From Pseudomonas syringae (lineage in GTDB: Bacteria; Pseudomonadota; Gammaproteobacteria; Pseudomonadales; Pseudomonadaceae), in assembly GCF_023278085.1 (NCBI RefSeq), contig NZ_CP066265.1:4234001-4298000 (forward strand): DNA of 64,000 nucleotides, written 5' to 3'. The first letter of the stretch is position 1; each line of letters begins with the position of its first letter. Positions 18,137-27,773 of the stretch are shown in pieces. The notes below the pieces were generated by a model that was not told the DNA's origin, did not search any database, and was given only the letters and a program-made list of their open reading frames with translations. The position numbers and the translations under genes were made by a program.

Positions 18137-19318
18137 ATGTTAAAGAAAATTCCCGTCGACCAGCTTGCCCTTGGCATGCACATTCATAAATTCTGCCGCG
18201 CGTGGACCAACGATCCCTTCTGGATAGGCCTGGTCGAAGTGGTGCTTGAAGACGTCGAAGTGCTCAAGCGCATTCAGCAGTCAGACACACGGGAAGTCTG
18301 GATTGAGACCACCAAATACCGCGCAATCAAAACGCCTGTAATCACGGCACCCACCTCGAGTGACACCGCTCCGGTCAGTCTGGACAAGGAAGTGCTGCGC
18401 GCCCGGGCCATTTGCGGCAGAGCCAGAGACGCCGTCATGAACATGTTCACCGAAGCCCGCATGGGCAGGGCGATGGATATTGACGATGTACTGCTGCTGG
18501 TCGAGGAAATATCCGACTCCATTCTGCGCCATCCTCATGCGCTGATCAGCCTGTCGCGCCTGAAGACGTCGGACGAATACACCTACATGCATTCAGTGGC
18601 GGTCTGTGCGCTGATGGTCGCGCTCGCCCGGCGCATGGGCATGCCTGATGAACAGATACGCGAAGCAGGCGTGGCGGGACTGATGCACGATGTCGGCAAA
18701 ATGATGATCGACCCGGAAGTGCTCAACAAGCCCGGCCGGCTGACGAGCGAGGAATTCGCGGTCATGAAAGCCCACCCGGAACTGGGCCTGGAAATCCTCA
18801 AGGAAAACCAGCCGGTGGCGCAGACGGTCATGGACGTTTGCCTGCATCACCACGAAAAAGTCGACGGCTCAGGCTACCCGCATGGCCTGCAAGGCGATGA
18901 GATCAGCCTCTTTGCCCGGATGGGTGCGGTGTGCGATGTGTATGACGCCGTCACCTCCGACCGGCCTTACAAAAAAGGCTGGGGCGTCGCCCACTCGATT
19001 CGCGAAATGGCCTCGTGGAAAGGCCACTTCGACGACGTGGTGTTTCAGAGCTTCGTCAAAACCGTCGGCATCTACCCGATCGGCGCGCTGGTGCGGCTGG
19101 AAAGCGGACGTCTGGGCGTGGTGATCGAACAGAGTGAAAAATCCCTGTTGAAGCCGAAAGTGAAAGTATTCATGTCCGCCCACACGGGCAAGATCTTCGC
19201 AGCGCAGATTATCGACCTTGAAGATTCTGTAGAGCGCGACGCCATCGTGAAAATCGAATTACCAGCCGATTGGGGGCTGGGGGACATCGATACGCTGTGG
19301 GCAGGCAAGGCAGACTGA
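18137..19318 (+). CDS. HD-GYP domain c-di-GMP phosphodiesterase with DUF3391
   Basis: Protein of 393 residues: N-terminal DUF3391 domain (about residues 1-80, MLKKIPVDQLALGMHIHKF) and a central HD-GYP domain. The metal-binding HD pair is His184-Asp185 in MHDVGK, and the signature HHHEKVDGSGYP ends with GYP at 246-248. These residues are intact, so c-di-GMP hydrolysis is likely. There is no transmembrane segment, so it is cytoplasmic. P. aeruginosa homologues of this architecture affect biofilm and motility. Confidence 0.9.
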   Translation: MLKKIPVDQLALGMHIHKFCRAWTNDPFWIGLVEVVLEDVEVLKRIQQSDTREVWIETTKYRAIKTPVITAPTSSDTAPVSLDKEVLRARAICGRARDAVMNMFTEARMGRAMDIDDVLLLVEEISDSILRHPHALISLSRLKTSDEYTYMHSVAVCALMVALARRMGMPDEQIREAGVAGLMHDVGKMMIDPEVLNKPGRLTSEEFAVMKAHPELGLEILKENQPVAQTVMDVCLHHHEKVDGSGYPHGLQGDEISLFARMGAVCDVYDAVTSDRPYKKGWGVAHSIREMASWKGHFDDVVFQSFVKTVGIYPIGALVRLESGRLGVVIEQSEKSLLKPKVKVFMSAHTGKIFAAQIIDLEDSVERDAIVKIELPADWGLGDIDTLWAGKAD

Positions 19319-19331
19319 TCGCCCGGCACAC

Positions 19332-22064
19332 TCACCCCAGCAAGCCCAGTGTTTTCGCCCTCGCCACCGCCTGAGTACGCCGCTCGACGCCCAGCTTGCT
19401 GTTGATGTGGCTGGCGTGGGTCTTGACGGTATGCAGGGAAATGAACAGTTGCTCGCTGATTTCCTGATTCGAGCAGCCTTGGGCAATCAGTTGCAGCACG
19501 CCCAGTTCCCGCACGCTCAGGCAATCGCTGCCATGCGCAGGCTCTGGCAAGACGCGAGCAGCGCAGGCCGGGAGTTTTTCCAGCAAGGCATCGCGCACTG
19601 TGCCGGGTGGTGCCTGAAGCAGTTGCTCCTGCAGCCACTGGGCATGCTCGCCGAGCAGGATCCTGAACGGCAGCAGCGCGCCTCCCGCCGCAACCGGCAA
19701 ACTGCGCAGTAACAGGGCAGCGGCCTGTTCCTGCCGCCCCTGCCTGAGCAGCAACCCGATCTGCTGGGTCATGGCGATCAGGCGCAACAACTGCGAACCG
19801 ACATCCTCAGCCCGCCGCTCAAGTGTCTGCAAACGCCGTTCACTGGCATCGCCCTCGCCTTTCAATCGCTCAAGTGCGGCGCGCTGCAATTCAATGTGCT
19901 GCGGCAATTGCGGGTGACACTCCGGGGCCGCAGCGCCGAGGCCGCCGTTGTAGGTATGGGTCAGACGCAGCAACCAGGCCTCGGCCAGATCGATGCGCCC
20001 CTGCACCAGCCACAGCTCGCACTTCACCAGGGTGATCATGCCCAGGTAATAAATCGGTGGCACGTCCCAGATGTGCATCAGCCTTTCGGCTTCGGCGAGT
20101 TCGGCAAACGCCTCGGTAAAACGGCCGGCACAGCCTTCCATCGTGGCGATCACGCAATGCCCGATCAGCACACTGATGTCACGGCAGGCGCGTGCTTCGG
20201 CCAGACCGGCAAGCAGCAGTGCTCGCCCCTCATCGACCTGCATGCGCAAAGTCAGCAGGTAGCCTTCATATAACGTCAGACGTGCGCGAACGGCGTACAG
20301 CCGGACGCTGGACAAGCCTTTGAGTCGCTGCTGCCCCTGGCGTACTTCTTCAATCGCCCGCCTGATTTCGCCCCGCGCTTGCAGCGCTCTGGCCCGGTCA
20401 TAATGCGCCAGCGCTTCGAACAGCGGATTGGCTACCCGCTGCGCCAGCTCGAGTGCATCGCGGTTCAGTACCTTGGCACGCCAGAGATCCCCGTTGGCAA
20501 TCGCCAGGTTGGCCAGCGTCGACAGGCAGACCAGCCGCTGGCCGTAGCGTTTTTCCGGGAGTGTGAGCAGCGCCTCGCGGCAACAGTGCTCGGTCTTTTC
20601 GCTGTCGCCACGCCCGCGCGCAATGATGCCGCTCAGCGCCAGCCATTGGGCGAGCATGGATTTCTGTGCAGTGGCAGACGGCGCGGGCAGAAACCGACTC
20701 AACTGACTGGCCAGTTCCTCCGCAGCGTCCAGCTGACACGCCAGCCCCAGCGCCCATGCATAGAGAACGATCAAGCGCGGCGTGCTGGTCAGCAGGTCGT
20801 CCGGCAGGTCCATCTTCCAGCGCAGCAACATGCCGACATTCTGCTCGGCCAGCAATTGCTCTTCGGAGAGGTTTTGCACCAGATTGGCGGCGACATCCAG
20901 ATGCCCGGCGCGGAGGGCCTGCTCGACCGCCTCGTCCAGCAGGCCCTGAGCACTGAACCAGCGGCAGGCGTTGAGGTGCAGACGAGTCGGTTGCGTTCCC
21001 CCCGCCTGGCGCGCGCGCAACAGATCGGAGAACAGATGGTGATAGCGAAACCAGCGGCCCTGTTCGTCCAGCGGCACCAGAAACACCTGATGCGCTTTCA
21101 GGTAACGCAACATATTTTCGCTGTCGTGACTGTCACGGGCGGCGTCGCACAGTTCGAAGCAAAAACGCTCCAGGCACGCCGTGTCGTAAAGGAACGCCTG
21201 AACATCGGCAGGCAGACAGTCGATGACTTCTTCGAGCAGGTATTCACGAATCAGTACTTCACTGCCACGCAACGCCTGCGACAAGGCGTTGCCATCGCCC
21301 GCTTCAGCGGCCGCCAGCAGCCAGAATCGCAGCCCCGCCACCCAGCCTTCGCTGCGCACGATCAGACTGTGCAGCGTCTCGCTGTCAAGCGTGCGACCCG
21401 GCTGGTCCAGTACCGCGATGGACTCGGCATGCGTCAGGCGCAGATCCTGCTCGCCGATTTCAAGCAGCTGGCGCGACAGACGCAGGCGCGCCAGGTGCCA
21501 ATCCGGCCGCTGGCGGCTGGTCACCATGACCACCAGACCGACCGGCAGATGGTTGAGGAAAAACTGCAGACAGCGATCAAGCACCGGCCCCTGCGCCAGA
21601 TGGTAGTCATCGAGCACCAGCAACAGCGGCTTGCTAAGCATCAGGTGCATGGCCAACTCGTCGAGTAAACCTTCAAGCCATTCTTCGAACACAAACGGCT
21701 GATGCCGCTGACGCATTTTCAGCAGGCCCATCGCCTGGGCACCCAGTTGCGGAAAGAACTGCTGAAGGCTGGCGAGCAGCCGTTCAAGGAAGCGCCCCGG
21801 ATCACTGTCCCGGGCACTCAGCCCCAGCCATATGTTCTGCCATTGGTCGGGCAAGCCCTGACAAAACTCCACCGCCAGTGAGCTCTTGCCGAACCCGGCC
21901 GGCGCGCAGATCAACAGCAAACGACCGCTCAACCCGGCGTCGAGGCGCTGACACAGGCGGGCGCGTGCAACGTAGCCCTCTGGCAGCGGTGGACGAAAGA
22001 ATCGCCCTTCCAGCGCAGGAATTGCGCTGTCTGCAAACCCTTGCATGCGGGACAGATCGGTCAT
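19332..22064 (-). CDS. MalT-type LuxR-family transcriptional regulator
   Basis: Large regulator of 910 residues. The N-terminal ATPase has a P-loop at APAGFGKSS (Lys60) and Walker B-like LLLVLDDYH. A long helical TPR-like region follows, and the C-terminal LuxR HTH starts about residue 845 (LSVRELGVLQLIAQGCSNQE, then HTVKTHASHI). Such regulators bind an inducer in the helical part and form ATP-dependent oligomers. It is encoded next to DUF1329, DUF1302 and acyl-CoA ligase genes on the same strand and probably controls them. Confidence 0.92.
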   Translation of the reverse strand: MTDLSRMQGFADSAIPALEGRFFRPPLPEGYVARARLCQRLDAGLSGRLLLICAPAGFGKSSLAVEFCQGLPDQWQNIWLGLSARDSDPGRFLERLLASLQQFFPQLGAQAMGLLKMRQRHQPFVFEEWLEGLLDELAMHLMLSKPLLLVLDDYHLAQGPVLDRCLQFFLNHLPVGLVVMVTSRQRPDWHLARLRLSRQLLEIGEQDLRLTHAESIAVLDQPGRTLDSETLHSLIVRSEGWVAGLRFWLLAAAEAGDGNALSQALRGSEVLIREYLLEEVIDCLPADVQAFLYDTACLERFCFELCDAARDSHDSENMLRYLKAHQVFLVPLDEQGRWFRYHHLFSDLLRARQAGGTQPTRLHLNACRWFSAQGLLDEAVEQALRAGHLDVAANLVQNLSEEQLLAEQNVGMLLRWKMDLPDDLLTSTPRLIVLYAWALGLACQLDAAEELASQLSRFLPAPSATAQKSMLAQWLALSGIIARGRGDSEKTEHCCREALLTLPEKRYGQRLVCLSTLANLAIANGDLWRAKVLNRDALELAQRVANPLFEALAHYDRARALQARGEIRRAIEEVRQGQQRLKGLSSVRLYAVRARLTLYEGYLLTLRMQVDEGRALLLAGLAEARACRDISVLIGHCVIATMEGCAGRFTEAFAELAEAERLMHIWDVPPIYYLGMITLVKCELWLVQGRIDLAEAWLLRLTHTYNGGLGAAAPECHPQLPQHIELQRAALERLKGEGDASERRLQTLERRAEDVGSQLLRLIAMTQQIGLLLRQGRQEQAAALLLRSLPVAAGGALLPFRILLGEHAQWLQEQLLQAPPGTVRDALLEKLPACAARVLPEPAHGSDCLSVRELGVLQLIAQGCSNQEISEQLFISLHTVKTHASHINSKLGVERRTQAVARAKTLGLLG

Positions 22065-22200
22065 GGCCGGCTCGTGTGAGAATCGTTGGTTCGGCGTCGC
22101 GGTGTTCGGAGACTAGCGGGTAAAACGCCACCTTTGAAAGTCCATCACCGAAAAGACTGTAACAAAATTCCTACAGCTTATAAGCCGCCTGAACAGGCAC

Positions 22201-22223
22201 AAAAAAGCCCCATTCAAGGGGCT
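22201..22223 (-). terminator. Rho-independent terminator after the DUF1329 gene
   Basis: On the minus strand AGCCCC, a six-base loop and GGGGCT are followed by TTTTTTG. It lies about 70 bp beyond the DUF1329 stop and ends that transcript before the LuxR gene. Confidence 0.8.
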
Positions 22224-22294
22224 CTCATGCGAATCAACAGCTTATCGGCCTGCGCTATGTATCAACCGTCGCTACATGCGTTTACCCGGTGTGA

Positions 22295-23671
22295 TCAACG
22301 CACGCCTTCCTGACGCAACGCATTGGGCGAGAAGTCGCTGGTGCCCGCCGTGAAACCGAACTCGTAAGCCTTTTTCTCTTCGTTTTTCATGCCAAGGGCC
22401 ACGTAGCGGCCGGATTGCAGGTCATACAGGGTTTCGACGGCATACCACGGTACTTGCTTGTCGTAGTAGTTTTCCGAATGCGCTTCGGCGACCCGCCACA
22501 GCTGACCACGCCCGTCGTAATGGTCGATCACCGCCGCCTGCCAAGTGTCTTCGTCGATGAAGAAGTCGCGCTTGGCGTAGATATGCCGCTGACCTTCCTT
22601 GAGCGTTGCAGTCACGTGCCAGACCCGGCGCAGCTCGTAACGGGTCAGGTCCTGATTGATATGCCCGGCCTTGATGATGTCGGCGTATTTCAGCGTCGGA
22701 TCGTCCAGCTTGTGGCTGTTGGAGGCGATGTACATTTCCTGCTTGCCGATCAGCTTCCAGTCATAGCGATCCGGGGCGCCGTTGTACATATCGAGGTTGT
22801 CTGAGGTACGCAGACCGTCGGACGCCGTACCCGGCCCGTCGTAGGACACCTGCGGCGCACGCCGCACGCGGCGCTGACCGGCGTTATACAGCCATGCCGA
22901 GCGAGGTTCGGCCACCTGATCGAGGGTTTCATGCACCAGCAGCACGCCCCCGGCCAGCCGCGCCGGAGCCGTGACTTCCTGCTTGAAGTAGAACAACACG
23001 TTGCCCGGATTTTTCGGATCGAAATCCCTCATCTTGTCGCGGAACACGAACTGATCGGAGAAATACACCAGGCTGTAAGAGCCATTGGCTTGCGGCGTCG
23101 CCTGCGTGACCAGACGTTTCACGCTGCCACCCCGGTAACGGGTGATGTGGTTCCAGATGACTTCGACACCGCTGGCCGGAATCGGGAACGGGATGGCCGT
23201 GTCGAAATTCTCCAGACCGCTGCCGCCACCGACCAGTTTGGTGGTAGTCGCGTTTTTCCTGATCGCGGCGAACACTTCATCCGGCACCGTAGCGCCGCGA
23301 TGAGTCGGGTAGACCGGAATGCGGTAGCTGTCCGGGTAACGCTTGAACATCGCGTATTGACCCGGTGCCAGCTTGTCCTTGTACTGCTCGACGTTGGCCG
23401 CGGTAATGATGAACAGCGGTTTTTCACTGGCATACGGGTTGGCCAGGAACCCTTTGCTGTCGACCGCACCGGCATTTTTCGGCATCGGGGTCCAGGCAGA
23501 AATCGTATTGGCCGCATTACCGGCTTTTTCCGCCCCCATCGGGGTCAGGGAGGTGCCCAGCTTTGCCGCTTCGGACGCGGATACCGCCGCCATCACTCCG
23601 GTTGCCAGCAACGACATTCCCAGTACACCGGCTTGCAACAGACCTTTTGTTATTTTCATGTTCGTCGTCAT
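22295..23671 (-). CDS. DUF1329 periplasmic/outer-membrane lipid-handling protein
   Basis: Exported protein of about 458 residues, DUF1329 family, with a signal peptide ending near VMAAVSASEA. DUF1329 proteins have a LolB-like fold in related systems and nearly always occur with DUF1302 proteins; together they are thought to handle hydrophobic substrates across the envelope. The start could be the ATG at 23671 or the one four codons later (23659), which has better spacing from AGGA. It is downstream of the DUF1302 gene by 15 bp, so it is in an operon with it. Confidence 0.85.
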   Translation of the reverse strand: MTTNMKITKGLLQAGVLGMSLLATGVMAAVSASEAAKLGTSLTPMGAEKAGNAANTISAWTPMPKNAGAVDSKGFLANPYASEKPLFIITAANVEQYKDKLAPGQYAMFKRYPDSYRIPVYPTHRGATVPDEVFAAIRKNATTTKLVGGGSGLENFDTAIPFPIPASGVEVIWNHITRYRGGSVKRLVTQATPQANGSYSLVYFSDQFVFRDKMRDFDPKNPGNVLFYFKQEVTAPARLAGGVLLVHETLDQVAEPRSAWLYNAGQRRVRRAPQVSYDGPGTASDGLRTSDNLDMYNGAPDRYDWKLIGKQEMYIASNSHKLDDPTLKYADIIKAGHINQDLTRYELRRVWHVTATLKEGQRHIYAKRDFFIDEDTWQAAVIDHYDGRGQLWRVAEAHSENYYDKQVPWYAVETLYDLQSGRYVALGMKNEEKKAYEFGFTAGTSDFSPNALRQEGVR

Positions 23672-23686
23672 CCTGAAAACATGTGC

Positions 23687-25624
23687 TTAGAAGTTCATGC
23701 CGAAGCTGAGCGCTACAAAATCCCGGTCGTCCACCGTGGTGTACTTGCCGTCGAAGAAATTGGTGTAGGAAAGGTTCGCGGTGTAGGTGTTCTGGTACTC
23801 GGCATCAAGCCCCAGACTGACCGCCTTGCGCCCCTCTTCGAAGTTGCCGCCCGGGCCGGGTGAGTAGCCTTTGACGTCATGCGACCAGGCCACACTCGGC
23901 CTGAGGTTGATCCCGGCAAACACGCTGTTGTAGTCCCAGATGGCGCGACCGCGATAACCCCACGAGTTGGCCGTGGTAAAGCCGTCGTCTTCGCAATAGC
24001 GAGTCAGGTTGTTCTGCTCTGCGCCAGTCAGCGTGCCGGCGTTGAGGGTCGCGCACTGGCCACCAGGCAGCGGACCCGGACCATAGACCGGGTCGCGGCC
24101 ATAGCGGATTTTCGACGTGCTTTCGAGACCACCGACGTGGGTCCAGCCCACCTCGCCCACCAGGGTCAGACGCTCTGCGCCCATGACCTGATCGAAAAAC
24201 TGGGTGAACGTGGTTTGCAGCTGGGTGATTTCCTTGCGGCGATAACCCGGCTGGTCGGTGTTCGGCCGTCCGCTCAGCAGCGACACGTTGGGGTTGAGCG
24301 GCGAAATGCCCGAATACAGGATGTCAGTGGTGTTGACTTGAACCGGCGCGTTGGGACGGTAGCTGATCTCGCCGCTCCAGGCGGTGCCGGTGGGCAAGGT
24401 GGTCGAGAAGCTCAGACCGTACAGACGGATGTCTTCGGGGTATTCGACGTAGTAACTGGAGTTGCCCGCCACCACGACCGGAAGCAGCGTTGGCGCAAGT
24501 CGTGTAGCGGTGGCGACCGGAATCCCGTTGCGAACCAGCGATCCCACCAGCCCTTGCGGACTGAACGATGCAGCCGAACCACCGCGGCCGCTGAAAATCG
24601 GCGCGCGGCTGTGGTAGTTCATCATGTAGGCGCCGAACTCGGTGTCCAGCGGCTCGTAGTTGTAACGCATGGCGAAGCCGAACTGGCCGCTGTCACGCGC
24701 ATCGCGATCACCGCCACGACGTACCACCGCGCCCTCATCCGGGTTGCCGAACACCACGCCCTGCTGCGACAGCGAGTTGAAAACCGCCCCGCGCGCACCT
24801 GCCGGCAGACCGGCGGCGGCCAGCGAACTGTTCAGGCCGCTGCGGCTGCGCAATACCGCGAGGTTGCTGTTGCAGCCATCCGCGATCACGTCCGGCTGCG
24901 AAAAGAAGGTGCCGCAGTTATCGACAACGGTCTGGTCCCATTCGAGCTGGTAGAAACCCTCGGCAGACAGGTTGTCGGTCAGGTTCTGCGACACGTAGAA
25001 CATGTTGACCGGAATCAGGCCTTCCTTGATTTCCGAACCTGGACGCCGGAAGGCCGAGACATCGACCGGGTTGACGCTGTTGATACCGCCCTGGATGAAG
25101 GTACTTTCGCCCCAACTGATGACCTGCTTGCCGAAGCGCACTGCGCCCGGCTGATCAGCGATCGAGTAGTTGTGATAGACGAAGGCGTCGAGCAACTGGA
25201 ACCCGGACGACTTGGCGCCCTCTTTGCGACCCGAGTCGCTGATGTCCTTGAACTCGCGGTTTTCATCCTTGAGTTCGAAGTCGTACCAGTATTTGCCACG
25301 CAAAAACACACCGGTGTCGCCGTATTTCAGCTCCAGATCATGAATGCCCTTGAATATCTTCGAAAACGTCTCCCCACGCTTGAAGTTCAAGTGACCGTCA
25401 TCGGACGTCTGCGAAAGCCCCCGCCCGCCATTGTTGGCGCCGATCAGGTTCTTGTTGGGGCTGGCAGTCGACCAGCTGGCCCCCACTGACAGCGAGGAAT
25501 CGAAACTGCCTTCGATTTCGCCGACATTGAACGTCACGCCGAACGCCGGGCCGGCGAGTGACGAAGCAAGACTCACGGCCAGCGGCAGCTTGGCCCGCCG
25601 CCAGAACAGGGTTGTGGTAGTCAT
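23687..25624 (-). CDS. DUF1302 outer-membrane beta-barrel-like protein
   Basis: Exported protein of 645 residues with a signal peptide (AKLPLAVSLASSLAGPAFG) and alternating hydrophobic strands ending in a C-terminal Phe (LSFGMNF), as expected for an outer-membrane barrel. It belongs to the DUF1302 family that pairs with DUF1329. The start at 25624 gives MTTTTLFWRRAK; upstream codons in the open frame are not convincing. Likely function is uptake or export of a hydrophobic compound; the substrate is not readable from sequence. Confidence 0.85.
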   Translation of the reverse strand: MTTTTLFWRRAKLPLAVSLASSLAGPAFGVTFNVGEIEGSFDSSLSVGASWSTASPNKNLIGANNGGRGLSQTSDDGHLNFKRGETFSKIFKGIHDLELKYGDTGVFLRGKYWYDFELKDENREFKDISDSGRKEGAKSSGFQLLDAFVYHNYSIADQPGAVRFGKQVISWGESTFIQGGINSVNPVDVSAFRRPGSEIKEGLIPVNMFYVSQNLTDNLSAEGFYQLEWDQTVVDNCGTFFSQPDVIADGCNSNLAVLRSRSGLNSSLAAAGLPAGARGAVFNSLSQQGVVFGNPDEGAVVRRGGDRDARDSGQFGFAMRYNYEPLDTEFGAYMMNYHSRAPIFSGRGGSAASFSPQGLVGSLVRNGIPVATATRLAPTLLPVVVAGNSSYYVEYPEDIRLYGLSFSTTLPTGTAWSGEISYRPNAPVQVNTTDILYSGISPLNPNVSLLSGRPNTDQPGYRRKEITQLQTTFTQFFDQVMGAERLTLVGEVGWTHVGGLESTSKIRYGRDPVYGPGPLPGGQCATLNAGTLTGAEQNNLTRYCEDDGFTTANSWGYRGRAIWDYNSVFAGINLRPSVAWSHDVKGYSPGPGGNFEEGRKAVSLGLDAEYQNTYTANLSYTNFFDGKYTTVDDRDFVALSFGMNF

Positions 25625-25934
25625 CGATGCTACTCCGTGTGTTTTATTGTTATGGCAGTGGGAAAATCCGGAAAACGATTCAGTCATCGAATCCACTCAC
25701 ACGCCAGGTCCGCGGTCGCTCATTCCCTGTGGCGACTATAGCCAGCAGACTCCGCCACTTGATCCCTCTAAAGGGTGATTTGCAGAACCAACGCCTCTGG
25801 CCCGCTCGTTTTCGAGCCGCTGCGCAAAACGTCAGGCGAGGAGAATGGCTGAAATAGAAAATTTGGCAAGTCGCAGAGCAGGACCTGCGGCGCAGACGCT
25901 TGCCGTACCCGACACGTACGGCAAGCCGTAATGG
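25625..25934. other. Intergenic region with a GC-rich hairpin
   Basis: This 310-bp gap separates the acyl-CoA ligase stop from the DUF1302 start. At 25898-25908 GCTTGCCGTAC pairs perfectly with GTACGGCAAGC at 25916-25926, nine bases beyond the ligase stop. There is no T-run, so termination may be partial. The rest should hold the DUF1302 promoter, but I see no clear -35/-10 pair. Confidence 0.5.
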
Positions 25935-27617
25935 TCAGAGCGTGGAAAGCAACGCGCTGTTGCTGTTTTGCCACTCGACAATGTCCAGACGCATGCGCTT
26001 TTTATCGAGCTTGCCGACACTGGTCTTGGGAATTTCAGTAACAAGCGCGATCTGGCGGGGAATCGCCCACTTGTTGATGTGACCTTTATCGACAAAAGGC
26101 GTGAGGTGTTCTTTCAATTCCTTTGCATCGAACGGATGACCTTCGCGAATCACCAGCAGGGCAAACGGCCGCTCGCCCCATTGCGGATCGGCGATACCGA
26201 CCACCGCCACTTCGCGCACAGCCGGGTGGCGGCTGCACAGGTCTTCGAGCTCCAGTGACGAGATCCACTCGCCACCGGTCTTGATGACATCCTTGATGCG
26301 GTCACGAATGTCGATGAAACCCATGCCGTCGAGGGTGGCCACATCGCCCGTATGCAGCCAGCCACCCGCCCACAACTCGGCGCCTTTCTCGGGCTCGCGA
26401 ACATAGCTTTCGGTCAGCCAGGGCGCACGTAGCACCAGTTCGCCCTGGGTTTCGCCGTCGGCTGGCAGGAAGTTGCCCTGCTGATCGATGATCGCCGCCT
26501 CGACCAGCATGCCGGGAACACCGGCCTTGATCCGGTAGGTGATGCGCTCGTCTTCGCTGCCGGCTTTCAGCTCTTCGTTGATGTGCGCCACGGAAATCAG
26601 CGGCCCGGTTTCCGACATGCCGTAGGCGGCGGTGAGCTGGATGCCCTTGGCCTTGGCCGCCTGATAGAGGGTGCGAGTCAGGGCGCTGCCGCCAATGATG
26701 ATTTTCCAGCCGCCGAAATCCGCATTCTGCGCTCCTTTGGCGTTAAGCAGCATTTGCAGGATGGTCGGCACGCAATGCGAGAAGGTCACTTTCTCCCGGC
26801 GCCACAACTCCACCAGCAATTCCGGCTCGTAACGGCCCGGATAGACCTGTTTGAGCCCGAGCATGGTGGCGGCATACGGAATGCCCCAGGCGTGCACATG
26901 GAACATCGGCGTGATGGGCATGTAGACGTCTTCGGTGCCCAGCAGCCGGGTGCTGTCGATGGAACCCATGATGGTCGCCAAGCCCAGGGTGTGCAGTACC
27001 AGTTGACGGTGGGTGAAATAGACCCCTTTGGGGTTGCCGGTGGTGCCCGTGGTGTAGAACGTGGTCGCGACCGAGTTTTCGTCGAAATCCTCGAACGCGT
27101 ATTCGGGGCTGGCGGCCGCCAGCAGTTCTTCGTATTCGCCGATCAGGTTCGGCAGCCCGGCTGTCTTTTCCGCCTGATCGGTCAGCAACAGGGTTTTTTC
27201 GACCGTGGTCAGGTGCCCGGACATGGCCTGATACAGACCGACGAACTCGTTGTTCACCAGAACAAAACGGTCATCAGCATGATTGATGGTGTAGGCGATC
27301 TGTTCCGGAGACAGCCGGACGTTGACGGTATGGATCACCGCGCCCAGCATCGGAATCGCAAACATGCATTCCAGATAGCGGTGGCTGTCCCATTCCATGA
27401 CCGCCACCGTGTCCCCGGCTTTCACGCCTGCGGCGGTCAGCGCGTTGGCTAAGCGACAGATACGTTCGTTGAGTGTCGCGTAGGTGAAACGGACAGAATC
27501 CCGGTAGACGATTTCGCGCGTCCTTTCATAACGACGACCGGATAACAGCAGGCTTTTGATCAGCAGAGGGTATCGGTGAGCGCCATCGGCAGGCGGAAGA
27601 ACGCGAGTCTGTAACAT
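25935..27617 (-). CDS. Fatty acyl-CoA ligase (AMP-forming)
   Basis: ANL-superfamily ligase of 560 residues that activates a carboxylic acid, probably a medium- or long-chain fatty acid, to its CoA thioester. The AMP-binding loop is YTTGTTGNPKG (residues 188-198), further motifs are AAYGMSETGP and LHTGDVATLDGMGFIDIRDR, and the C-terminal catalytic Lys is in SVGKLDKKRM. Together with DUF1302/DUF1329 and the MalT-type regulator it suggests catabolism of an imported lipid-like substrate. Confidence 0.9.
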   Translation of the reverse strand: MLQTRVLPPADGAHRYPLLIKSLLLSGRRYERTREIVYRDSVRFTYATLNERICRLANALTAAGVKAGDTVAVMEWDSHRYLECMFAIPMLGAVIHTVNVRLSPEQIAYTINHADDRFVLVNNEFVGLYQAMSGHLTTVEKTLLLTDQAEKTAGLPNLIGEYEELLAAASPEYAFEDFDENSVATTFYTTGTTGNPKGVYFTHRQLVLHTLGLATIMGSIDSTRLLGTEDVYMPITPMFHVHAWGIPYAATMLGLKQVYPGRYEPELLVELWRREKVTFSHCVPTILQMLLNAKGAQNADFGGWKIIIGGSALTRTLYQAAKAKGIQLTAAYGMSETGPLISVAHINEELKAGSEDERITYRIKAGVPGMLVEAAIIDQQGNFLPADGETQGELVLRAPWLTESYVREPEKGAELWAGGWLHTGDVATLDGMGFIDIRDRIKDVIKTGGEWISSLELEDLCSRHPAVREVAVVGIADPQWGERPFALLVIREGHPFDAKELKEHLTPFVDKGHINKWAIPRQIALVTEIPKTSVGKLDKKRMRLDIVEWQNSNSALLSTL

Positions 27618-27773
27618 ATGAGCCCCTTTTCAAAGTCCACAGGCGAGGCTCGAAATATGGACGCTAGAGCCTTCTTCTGCCAGTAAAATCCCGTGAAATC
27701 GGCGTCAGGAATGCGCTGTCGACCCGCGCTCGCGGAATAACCGGCCGGGTAAAAGCGCTCTCACCGGCGAGTT

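Noticed and set aside
20379..21668. 429-codon plus-strand frame inside the LuxR-type gene
   Set aside because: Shadow frame; the minus-strand protein has a P-loop and HTH in the expected places.
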